Below are positions 23,883 to 30,975 of a stretch of 38,165 nt of DNA, piece after piece. How positions within the stretch are numbered: the stretch's first letter is position 1; every line of letters begins with the position of its first letter. The notes below the pieces were generated by a model that worked only from the letters and a program-made list of their open reading frames with translations, was not told the origin of the DNA and searched no databases. The stretch comes from Actinomadura sp. 6K520. Lineage in GTDB: Bacteria > Actinomycetota > Actinomycetes > Streptosporangiales > Streptosporangiaceae. The DNA lies in NCBI RefSeq assembly GCF_004349245.1, contig NZ_SMLC01000064.1, positions 1-38,165 on the forward strand. Direction: 5' to 3'. The position numbers and the translations under genes were made by a program.

Positions 23883-25820
23883 ATGATCGACGGTTTCTAC
23901 AAGTCCGGCGAGCCGATCGCCGACACCAAGGCGCCCGCGGGCCCCATCGAGGAGCGCTGGACGACCCGCAAGTTCCAGGCGAAGCAGGTCAACCCCGCCA
24001 ACAAGCGCAAGAAGAAGATCATCATCATCGGCACCGGGCTGGCGGGCGGCTCGGCGGGCGCCACCCTCGGCGAGGCCGGGTACCACGTCCGGCAGTTCTG
24101 CTTCCAGGACTCGCCGCGCCGCGCCCACTCGATCGCCGCGCAGGGCGGCATCAACGCCGCCAAGAACTACCGCAACGACGGCGACAGCGTGCACCGGCTG
24201 TTCTACGAGACGGTCAAGGGCGGCGACTTCCGCTCCCGCGAGTCGAACGTGCACCGGCTCGCCGACATCTCCCGGAACATCATCGACCAGTGCGTCGCGC
24301 AGGGCGTCCCGTTCGCCCGCGAGTACGGCGGCCTGCTCGACAACCGCTCGTTCGGCGGGACGCAGGTCTCCCGCACCTTCTACGCGCGCGGGCAGACCGG
24401 CCAGCAGCTCCTGCTCGGCGCGTACCAGGCGCTGATGCGGCAGGTCGACGCGGGCAACGTCGAGCTGTACCCGCGGCACGAGATGCTCGACCTGATCATG
24501 GAGGACGGGCGGGCGCGCGGCGTCGTCGTCCGCAACCTGATCAACGGCGAGATCAAGCACTACACGGCGGACGCGGTCGTGCTGGCGTCCGGCGGCTACG
24601 GCAACGTGTACTTCCTGTCCACGAACGCCATGGGGTCGAACGTCACCGCGTCCTGGCGCGCCCACCGGCACGGCGCCCTGTTCGCCAACCCGTGCTTCAC
24701 GCAGATCCACCCGACGTGCATCCCGGTCAGCGGCGACCACCAGTCCAAGCTCACCCTGATGTCGGAGTCGCTGCGCAACGACGGGCGGGTGTGGGTGCCG
24801 AAGAAGGGCGGCGACACGCGCAGGCCCGCCGACATCCCCGAGGACGAGCGCGACTACTACCTGGAGCGCATCTACCCGTCCTTCGGCAACCTCGTCCCGC
24901 GCGACATCGCGTCCCGCGCGGCGAAGAACGTCTGCGACGAGGGACGCGGCGTCGGCCCCGGCGGCCTCGGCGTCTACCTCGACTTCGCCGACGCCATCGA
25001 GCGCCTGGGCCGGGACAAGGTCGAGGCCAAGTACGGCAACCTCTTCGAGATGTACGAGCGCATCACCGGCGAGAACCCTTACGACACGCCGATGCGCATC
25101 TACCCCGCCGTCCACTACACGATGGGCGGGCTGTGGGTGGACTACGACCTGGAGTCCACCATCCCGGGCCTGTTCGTCATCGGTGAGGCGAACTTCTCCG
25201 ACCACGGCGCGAACCGCCTCGGCGCGTCCGCACTGATGCAGGGTCTCGCGGACGGCTACTTCGTCCTGCCGAACACCATCGGCGACTACATCGCCCGCAA
25301 CGACCTCGGGGCGGTCGCCGAGACCGCGGTCACCGAGGCGGAGGAGCGCGTGAAGTCGCGGATCGACCGGCTGTTGTCGGTCGACGGGGACCGTTCCGTC
25401 GACTCCTACCACCGCGAACTCGGCCACATCATGTGGGAGTACTGCGGGATGGAACGCACCGAGGAGGGCCTGCGCAAGGCGCTCGACCTCATCCCGGCGC
25501 TGCGGCAGGAGTTCTGGGAGCGCGTCCGGGTCACCGGGAAGGGCGAGGAGCTCAACCAGCAGCTGGAGAAGGCCGGCCGCGTCGCCGACTTCTTCGAGCT
25601 GGCCGAGCTGATGGTCGTCGACGCGCTGCACCGCACCGAGTCCTGCGGCGGCCACTTCCGGGCCGAGAGCCAGGACGAGGACGGCGAGGCCAAGCGCGAC
25701 GACACCAACTTCTCCTACGTCGCCGCCTGGGAATGGGCCGGCGAGGGCGAGCAGCCGATCCTCCACAAGGAGGCCCTGAACTTCGAGTACGTCAAGCCGA
25801 GCCAGAGGTCATACAAGTAA
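23883..25820 (+). CDS. sdhA: Succinate dehydrogenase/fumarate reductase flavoprotein subunit
   Basis: SdhA carries covalent FAD and oxidises succinate to fumarate. The 645-residue protein shows the dinucleotide motif IIIIGTGLAGGSAG (46-59), the flavin-linking H82 in RRAHSIAAQGG, the active-site segment QIHPTC and the C-terminal GEANFSDHGANRLGASAL FAD-binding loop. The extended N-terminus with a Lys-rich NKRKKK stretch is typical of the Streptomyces-like group that pairs with b558 anchors. GGTGAG lies 6 bases before the ATG at 23883; ATG 23868 is also in frame. It is the second gene of sdhCAB. Confidence 0.95.
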   Translation: MIDGFYKSGEPIADTKAPAGPIEERWTTRKFQAKQVNPANKRKKKIIIIGTGLAGGSAGATLGEAGYHVRQFCFQDSPRRAHSIAAQGGINAAKNYRNDGDSVHRLFYETVKGGDFRSRESNVHRLADISRNIIDQCVAQGVPFAREYGGLLDNRSFGGTQVSRTFYARGQTGQQLLLGAYQALMRQVDAGNVELYPRHEMLDLIMEDGRARGVVVRNLINGEIKHYTADAVVLASGGYGNVYFLSTNAMGSNVTASWRAHRHGALFANPCFTQIHPTCIPVSGDHQSKLTLMSESLRNDGRVWVPKKGGDTRRPADIPEDERDYYLERIYPSFGNLVPRDIASRAAKNVCDEGRGVGPGGLGVYLDFADAIERLGRDKVEAKYGNLFEMYERITGENPYDTPMRIYPAVHYTMGGLWVDYDLESTIPGLFVIGEANFSDHGANRLGASALMQGLADGYFVLPNTIGDYIARNDLGAVAETAVTEAEERVKSRIDRLLSVDGDRSVDSYHRELGHIMWEYCGMERTEEGLRKALDLIPALRQEFWERVRVTGKGEELNQQLEKAGRVADFFELAELMVVDALHRTESCGGHFRAESQDEDGEAKRDDTNFSYVAAWEWAGEGEQPILHKEALNFEYVKPSQRSYK

Positions 25821-25822
25821 CG

Positions 25823-26575
25823 ATGAAGCTCACACTGCGCGTCTGGCGCCAGAGCGGCCCCGAGGACAAGGGGAGGATGGTCGAGTACGAGATCGACGGC
25901 ATCTCCCCGGACGCCTCCTTCCTGGAAATGCTCGACGTCCTCAACGAGCGGCTGATCGCCGAGGGCGCGGAGCCGGTCGCGTTCGACCACGACTGCCGCG
26001 AGGGCATCTGCGGCATGTGCTCGCTCGTCATCAACGGCACCCCGCACGGCCCGGAGCGCGCCACCACCACGTGCCAGCTCCATATGCGCAAGTTCAAGGA
26101 CGGCGAGGTCATCGACATCGAGCCGTGGCGGGCGGCGGCGTTCCCGGTCGTCAAGGACCTGGTGGTCGACCGCTCCGCGTTCGACCGGATGATCCAGGCG
26201 GGCGGCTACATCACCGCGCCGACCGGCACCGCGCCCGAGGCGCACGCGACGCCCGTCCCGAAGCCGGACGCCGACCGCGCCTTCGAGGCCGCCGAGTGCA
26301 TCGGCTGCGGCGCCTGCGTCGCGGCCTGCCCCAACGGCTCGGCCGCCCTGTTCCTCGGCGCCAAGGTCACCCACCTCGGGCTGATGCCGCAGGGCCAGCC
26401 GGAACGCTGGGACCGGGTCGTGTCCATGCTGGACGCCCACGACGCGGAGGGCTTCGGCGGCTGCACCAACACCGGCGAGTGCACCGCCGCCTGCCCGAAG
26501 GGCATCCCCCTGGACGTCATCGGGCGGCTGAACCACGACTACCTGAAGGCCACCGCGGGCGGAAAGAAGCGCTGA
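25823..26575 (+). CDS. sdhB: Succinate dehydrogenase iron-sulfur subunit
   Basis: At 250 residues this is the electron wire of complex II. The plant-type [2Fe-2S] motif is CREGICGMCSLVINGTP with a later TTTC. CIGCGACVAACP and CTNTGECTAACPKGIP supply the [4Fe-4S] and [3Fe-4S] ligands. It begins 2 bases after sdhA and ends the operon, followed 20 bases later by a strong terminator. The C-terminus KATAGGKKR is basic. Confidence 0.94.
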   Translation: MKLTLRVWRQSGPEDKGRMVEYEIDGISPDASFLEMLDVLNERLIAEGAEPVAFDHDCREGICGMCSLVINGTPHGPERATTTCQLHMRKFKDGEVIDIEPWRAAAFPVVKDLVVDRSAFDRMIQAGGYITAPTGTAPEAHATPVPKPDADRAFEAAECIGCGACVAACPNGSAALFLGAKVTHLGLMPQGQPERWDRVVSMLDAHDAEGFGGCTNTGECTAACPKGIPLDVIGRLNHDYLKATAGGKKR

Positions 26576-26595
26576 CCCGTAGGCGCCCCTGGACA

Positions 26596-26623
26596 GACCC
26601 CGCCCGGAGTACCGGGCGGGGTC
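26596..26623 (+). terminator. Terminator of first sdhCAB operon
   Basis: GACCCCGCCCGG pairs perfectly with CCGGGCGGGGTC (12 bp) around the loop AGTA, followed by ATTCATT. It begins 20 bases after the sdhB stop. Confidence 0.85.
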
Positions 26624-26667
26624 ATTCATTCCAGGACCCGTCACGCGCACCATTTACCGTGGACCCC

Positions 26668-27414
26668 ATGACGATCACGCTGGTCCCCTACCACCTGGAC
26701 GAACGACTCCCCGACTCGTCCTTCCCCCTGCCCACTCCCGGCTTCGTCCCGGTGACGCGGGAGCTACCCCAAGGCGACGTCTGGGCACGCGTCGGCGCGC
26801 TGTACGAGCTGGTCTCCGCCGAGGTCGCCGACCAGGTCGCCGGCGGCACTCGGCCGACGGTGGTGTCGGGCGACTGCCTGGTCTCCACGGCCGTCCTCGC
26901 GGGCGTCCAGCGGGCGGGCGTGGACGCCTCGGTCGTCTGGTTCGACGGGCACGGCGACATCCACTCCCTGGAGAGCTCCACGTCCGGCTACATCGGCGGG
27001 ATGCCGCTGCGGCAGATCATCGGCGACCATCCCGAGCTGCTCACCGGCCCGCTGGGAATGCGCCCACTGCCGGAGGACCGCGCCGTCCTGGTGGACGCCC
27101 GCGACCTCGACCCAGCCGAGGCGGAGTTCCTCGCGACCTCGAAGGTCCGGCGCTGCCCGGTGGACGACGTCGCCCTGCCCGACGGGCCGCTCGTCCTGCA
27201 CATCGACCTGGACGTGATCGACAAGGACGACCTGCCCGGCCTGCGGTTCCCGGTCGGCGACGGCCCGTCGCGGGACGCGGTGCTCGCGTCCTACCGCCGC
27301 GTCATGGCCACCGGCCGCGTCGCCGCCCTGGACCTCGCCTGCCCCTGGCACCTCCCCGAGGGCGACGACACCGCCATCCGCACCCGCCTCCTGACCGAGA
27401 TCCTGAGCGCCTAA
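26668..27414 (+). CDS. Divergent arginase-fold protein
   Basis: The 248-residue protein has the ureohydrolase (arginase/agmatinase) fold signatures WFDGHGDIH (D93, H95, D97) and HIDLDVID (D180, D182), which hold the two Mn ions. Two family residues are changed. The usual GGDH reads SGDC (C70 for the first His ligand), and the late Glu motif reads ALDLACPWH. It is also shorter than the roughly 300 residues of true arginases. It may hydrolyse another guanidino compound or be inactive. The ATG at 26668 is chosen; an in-frame GTG lies three codons upstream. No arginine pathway gene is adjacent; rocD is 15 kb away. Confidence 0.75.
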   Translation: MTITLVPYHLDERLPDSSFPLPTPGFVPVTRELPQGDVWARVGALYELVSAEVADQVAGGTRPTVVSGDCLVSTAVLAGVQRAGVDASVVWFDGHGDIHSLESSTSGYIGGMPLRQIIGDHPELLTGPLGMRPLPEDRAVLVDARDLDPAEAEFLATSKVRRCPVDDVALPDGPLVLHIDLDVIDKDDLPGLRFPVGDGPSRDAVLASYRRVMATGRVAALDLACPWHLPEGDDTAIRTRLLTEILSA

Positions 27415-27472
27415 TCCGGCCACTTCACACGCGCGAAGGCCGCTGCCCGGGATGCGATCTTGCAGTAGCGTG

Positions 27473-28096
27473 ATGCACGTGCAGAAGACTGTGCATATGC
27501 ATGACCCGTTGCACGGTATCGCCGACCCGGCGCACGCGGTGCACCGGTCGATCCTGTGCGTGGACGTCCAGGGCTACGGAGGCCGGGCGAACTGGGACCA
27601 GCTCGCCGTGCGCAGCGTCCTGTTCAAAGCCCTGCCCGAGGCGCTGGCCGACTCCGGCGTGCCCGCGAAATCCCTGCGGTTCGAGGACCGCGGGGACGGC
27701 GCGCTCGTCCTCGTCCAGCCGGACGTGCCGAAGGAGCGGCTGGCCGGCCCCTTCCCCCTCAAGCTGGCCGCCTCCCTCGAACGGCACAACAGCAGCGCGC
27801 CACCGGGCGCGTGCATCAAGCTCCGCGTCGCCGTGCACGCCGGGGAGGTGATCTACGACGCCTACGGCGTCGCAGGCAGCGCCATCGTCGCCGCCTCCCG
27901 GCTCCTGGACGCGAAGCCGCTGAGGGACGCCCTGCGCACCGCCCCCGGCGCCGTCGCCCTCATCACGTCCGACTGGTTCTACGAAGAGGTCGTCCGGCAG
28001 TGCCCGACGTGCGACGCCGCCGCGTACCGCTCCGTCCACGTGTCGGTCAAGGAGACGAACACGCGCGGCTGGGTGCGCCTCCCGGGAGGGTCGTGA
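27473..28096 (+). CDS. Small protein with class III nucleotide-cyclase-like fold, function unknown
   Basis: The protein has about 207 residues. ILCVDVQGYG (D31) and EDRGDGALVL (D75) match the positions of the two metal-binding aspartates of class III adenylate/guanylate cyclases. LRVAVHAGEV and IVAASRLL resemble the later strand and the AxR helix. The usual Asn before Ala-x-Arg is missing, so cyclase activity is doubtful. KETNTRGWVRLPG near the end is shared by a family of uncharacterised actinobacterial proteins that I recall. The start is unsure: ATG 27452, 27473 and 27497 are all in frame, and none has a good ribosome site. Two palindromes overlap this region and give a His-rich N-terminus. 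Confidence 0.6.
   Translation: MHVQKTVHMHDPLHGIADPAHAVHRSILCVDVQGYGGRANWDQLAVRSVLFKALPEALADSGVPAKSLRFEDRGDGALVLVQPDVPKERLAGPFPLKLAASLERHNSSAPPGACIKLRVAVHAGEVIYDAYGVAGSAIVAASRLLDAKPLRDALRTAPGAVALITSDWFYEEVVRQCPTCDAAAYRSVHVSVKETNTRGWVRLPGGS
27474..27501. promoter_or_regulatory. Two tandem perfect palindromes at a gene start
   Basis: TGCACGTGCA (27474-27483) and TGCATATGCA (27492-27501) are perfect 10-bp palindromes, 18 bp centre to centre. Further TGCAC/TTGCA words surround them. They could be operators, or the real start lies downstream. Confidence 0.4.
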
Positions 28097-28107
28097 GGTC
28101 GGTGGGA

Positions 28108-29109
28108 TCAGTCGGTGAGGAGGGTTTCGACGCCCGGGGGGAGGCTTCCGGCCAGGCCCGCTTCTACGAGGAACGTCTGCAGGGTGTCCTGGAAGGCGCG
28201 GGCCGCGTGGGTGAGTTCGACGTCCTTGCGGTGGGCGAGCGCGATGGTGCGGAGCAGGCCGGGGCCCTGGCGGCCGCGGCGCGCCTCCTCGTCGGGCAGC
28301 ACGAGCGGGGTTCCGCGCAGGCCGGGCCGCCCCGCGAGGACCATGCTGGGGACGACCGCCACACCCAGGCCGACCTCCACGAAACGCAGGACGGCGTCCA
28401 TCTCGCCCCCCTCGACCGCGAACCGGGGTTCGAAGCCGGCGGCGCGGCATGCGCTGATGGTCGCCTCACGCAGGTCGTAGCCCGGACGGAACATGACGAG
28501 GGGACGGTTCCGGAGATCCTCGATGCGCAGGTACGAGCGGCGGGGCAGCTGGGCGGCCTTCAGGGAGCGTTCGGGCAGGCCCGTCTCGGCTCCGGTCGGG
28601 GACGCCACCACCAGGAACTCGCGCAGGATGGGAGTGGTGTCCAGTGGCGGGTCGCCCTGGAGCGGGAGGATGACCAGGGCCATGTCCAGGGAGCCGCGGG
28701 TCAGCTCCCGGACGAGGTCGCGGGAGCCGCCCTCCTCCACGAGGAGCTGAATCCCCGGGTAGGCGTCGTGAAAGCGGCGCAGAACCTCCGCCAGTAGGCC
28801 GGCGCACAGGGACGGTGTCGCGCCGAGCCGTACCCGGCCGCGTTTGAGGCCGGCGAGCTCCTGGACCTCCAGGCGGGCCGTCTCGACGTCGGCGAGTATG
28901 CGCTTGGCCAGCGGCAGCAGGGCCTCACCCGCGGGCGTCAGGGTGATGTTCCCCCGGGCACGGCTGAACAGGGAGACGCTCAGCTCGGACTCCAGCGCGC
29001 GGATCTGCTTCGACAGCGACGGTTGCGCCACCCGCAGGATCTCGGCGGCCTGCGTGAAGTGGCGCACCTCCGCGACCGCGACGAAATAGGCGAGCTGCTG
29101 CAACTGCAC
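28108..29109 (-). CDS. LysR family transcriptional regulator
   Basis: From the GTG at 29109 (MQLQQLAYF) it has 333 residues. The winged helix-turn-helix occupies 1-60, with HFTQAAEILRVAQPSLSKQI as the recognition part, followed by the two-lobed periplasmic-binding-like effector domain from about 90 (GRVRLGATPSLCAGLL). The 13-codon longer frame lacks the family start. It lies downstream of the Crp/Fnr gene on the same strand, 51 bp after its stop. Both lie between the two succinate dehydrogenase operons, so control of respiration or dicarboxylate use is a reasonable inference. The effector is unknown. Confidence 0.88.
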   Translation of the reverse strand: MQLQQLAYFVAVAEVRHFTQAAEILRVAQPSLSKQIRALESELSVSLFSRARGNITLTPAGEALLPLAKRILADVETARLEVQELAGLKRGRVRLGATPSLCAGLLAEVLRRFHDAYPGIQLLVEEGGSRDLVRELTRGSLDMALVILPLQGDPPLDTTPILREFLVVASPTGAETGLPERSLKAAQLPRRSYLRIEDLRNRPLVMFRPGYDLREATISACRAAGFEPRFAVEGGEMDAVLRFVEVGLGVAVVPSMVLAGRPGLRGTPLVLPDEEARRGRQGPGLLRTIALAHRKDVELTHAARAFQDTLQTFLVEAGLAGSLPPGVETLLTD

Positions 29110-29160
29110 CCTGCACAGGGTACGGGTCGCCTCCCGGCGCGCCCGCACGCGGCCCGCGGG

Positions 29161-29853
29161 TCAGCGGGCGTGGCGGCGGAGTGCCTGCAGGTCATGGACG
29201 ATGAGGCGGCGCCGCCCCGTCTCGATCCAGCCGTGCGCGCGCAGCGTCCGTAACGCCTTGCTGACCGCCTCGCGGGACGCGCCGACCCAGCCCGCCAGCT
29301 CCTCCTGCGACAGGTTCAGCGTGATGCGGACGCTCTGCCCGTCCCCCTCCGGGCCCGCCCGGTACGGGACGCCGAACCGCTCGGCCAACTCCACGAGGCG
29401 CTGTGCGACACGTCCCGTCGCGTCGAACATGCCGAACTCGGCGCGCTTGCGGTCGGCGTCGCGCCAGCGCTGGCACAGCACCCGCATGATGATGATGGAG
29501 ACGCGGCCGTGGGCCTGCAGGAACGCCATGAACTCGTCGGCCGTGACCGCGAGGGCCCGCACCGGCTCCAGCGCGGCGACCGACGCCGACCGCGGCTGCC
29601 CGTCGATCGCGGCGACCTCGCCGAGGAGCGCCCCCGGGCCGCGGACGGCCAGCAGCGCCTCCCCGCCCTGCTCGCGGTAGGAGAACGCCTTCACCCGGCC
29701 CCGCAGCAGGACGGCGACCCAGCCGGGGTCCTCCCCCTCGGTGAAGAGCGTGTCCCCCCGTCCGAAGTCGCGGACGCGGCCACGTGACTCCAGGTCCTCG
29801 CGTTCCGCCGGGGTGAGTTCGGCGAAGAACGAGCCCGGTTCGAGGGCGCTCAT
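29161..29853 (-). CDS. Crp/Fnr family transcriptional regulator
   Basis: The protein has 230 residues. The cyclic-nucleotide-binding-like barrel spans about 10-120, with LLGEVAAIDGQPRSASVAAL resembling the phosphate-binding cassette, including the Arg-Ser pair. A long dimer helix and a winged helix-turn-helix (LSQEELAGWVGASREAVSKA) follow. Presence of GE and RS is compatible with cAMP binding, but many family members bind other ligands. There are no clustered cysteines for an FNR-type iron-sulfur cluster. ATG 29853 is chosen; GTG 29862 could start a leaderless mRNA. It is upstream of, and co-directional with, lysR. Confidence 0.88.
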   Translation of the reverse strand: MSALEPGSFFAELTPAEREDLESRGRVRDFGRGDTLFTEGEDPGWVAVLLRGRVKAFSYREQGGEALLAVRGPGALLGEVAAIDGQPRSASVAALEPVRALAVTADEFMAFLQAHGRVSIIIMRVLCQRWRDADRKRAEFGMFDATGRVAQRLVELAERFGVPYRAGPEGDGQSVRITLNLSQEELAGWVGASREAVSKALRTLRAHGWIETGRRRLIVHDLQALRRHAR

Positions 29854-29910
29854 GCCCTCCACGCTAATTGGCCCCGGGCTTTCCGGGGCCCCGGAGGAGA
29901 ATCACGAAAC

Positions 29911-29924
29911 CACAACGCGTTGTG
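29911..29924. promoter_or_regulatory. Perfect 14-bp palindrome upstream of crp-like gene
   Basis: CACAACGCGTTGTG is perfectly symmetric and is followed directly by TGTGCACA, another palindrome (29923-29930). It lies about 58 bp before the Crp/Fnr start and is a candidate autoregulatory operator. Confidence 0.45.
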
Positions 29925-30110
29925 TGCACAAATCCCTACTCGAATGGCCGGGGGTGCACCAGTGTTGGTCGCGGCGTGTGCGGTTGGCAGGCCGTCCAGC
30001 GTCCACGGCGTTCATGGGGAACGGCGTAACGGCGGGCGGCGGCCCGGGGGCACGCCGCCCGCCGTGTTCCAGGAGCGCCGCATGCCAGGGCGTCGCTCTC
30101 GGGGCGGGAA

Positions 30111-30153
30111 CGCGAACGTCCCCCGTCGCGCGGGGCGACGGGGGACGTTCGCG
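30111..30153 (-). terminator. Terminator-like 18-bp perfect hairpin after second sdh operon
   Basis: CGCGAACGTCCCCCGTCG pairs with its exact complement 30136-30153 around a 7-base loop. It lies 52 bases beyond the sdhB stop. There is no T-run. It can act for transcription from either side. Confidence 0.65.
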
Positions 30154-30188
30154 AAAGAACCTGGACGCCGCGAAAGAGCCTGGACGCC
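30151..30188 (+). repeat. 19-bp tandem direct repeat
   Basis: GCGAAAGAACCTGGACGCC and a copy differing at one base stand head to tail, followed by a decayed third unit (ACGAAGGCC). It lies between the hairpin and the sdhB stop codon. Confidence 0.8.
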
Positions 30189-30204
30189 ACGAAGGCCGGG
30201 GACG

Positions 30205-30975
30205 TCAGGCGGACGGGGTGTCCTGCCCCTTCTTGACGATGCCGAGCTTGGTGCCGAGCCACACCACCGGGTCGTACTTGCGTCCCACGACCCGCTCCTT
30301 CATCGGAATCAGCGCGTTGTCGGTGATCTTGATGTGCTCGGGGCAGACCTCGGTGCAGCACTTGGTGATGTTGCAGAAGCCGAGACCGTGGTCGTCCTGC
30401 GCGATGTTGCGCCGGTCGGCCTGGTCCGCCGGGTGCATCTCCAGCTCGCCGATCCGCATCAGGAAACGCGGGCCGGCGAAGTTCTCCTTGTTCTCGTCGT
30501 GGTCACGGATGACGTGGCAGACGTTCTGGCACAGGAAGCACTCGATGCACTTGCGGAACTCCTGCGAGCGCTCGACGTCCACCTGCTGCATCCGCAGCTC
30601 GCCGGGCTTGGCGTCGCCCGGGTCGAACGACGGCACCTGCCGCGCCTTCTCGTAGTTGTACGACACGTCCGTGACAAGGTCGCGGATGACGGGGAACGTG
30701 TTGACCGGCATGACGGTCACCGTCTCGTCCGGGTCGAACGTGGACATCCGCGTCATGCACAGCAGCCGCGGCATGCCGTTGATCTCCGCGGAGCACGACC
30801 CGCACTTGCCCGCCTTGCAGTTCCAGCGGACGGCGAGGTCGGGCGCCTGCGTGGCCTGCAGCCGGTGGATGATGTCGAGGACGACCTCGCCCTCGTTCAC
30901 CTCGACCGTGTAGTCGACGAGCTCGCCGTCGCCGTCGTCGCCGCGCCAGACCTTGAACTTGGCCTCGTAGCTCAT
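30205..30975 (-). CDS. sdhB: Succinate dehydrogenase iron-sulfur subunit, second operon
   Basis: The 256-residue protein differs clearly from the first SdhB. The [2Fe-2S] motif is CKAGKCGSCSAEINGMPRLLC. The cubane motifs are CIECFLCQNVCHV and CNITKCCTEVCPEHI. It transfers electrons from FAD to the membrane subunit. Its ATG overlaps the sdhA stop as ATGA (30972-30975), so the two are translationally coupled. It is the last gene of the minus-strand sdhCAB operon, followed by a strong hairpin. It is most like the mycobacterial Sdh1 (Rv0247c-type) group. Confidence 0.93.
   Translation of the reverse strand: MSYEAKFKVWRGDDGDGELVDYTVEVNEGEVVLDIIHRLQATQAPDLAVRWNCKAGKCGSCSAEINGMPRLLCMTRMSTFDPDETVTVMPVNTFPVIRDLVTDVSYNYEKARQVPSFDPGDAKPGELRMQQVDVERSQEFRKCIECFLCQNVCHVIRDHDENKENFAGPRFLMRIGELEMHPADQADRRNIAQDDHGLGFCNITKCCTEVCPEHIKITDNALIPMKERVVGRKYDPVVWLGTKLGIVKKGQDTPSA

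Larger units (their letters stand above)
29854..30204. other. Intergenic region with palindromes and two large hairpins
   Basis: The interval separates the crp-like gene promoter from the 3' end of the second sdh operon. It holds the CACAACGCGTTGTG palindrome, GGCCCCGG/CCGGGGCC (29870-29890), a GGCGGGCGGC stem-loop (30031-30063), the 18-bp hairpin at 30111-30153, and a 19-bp tandem repeat. No gene is supported. Confidence 0.55.
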
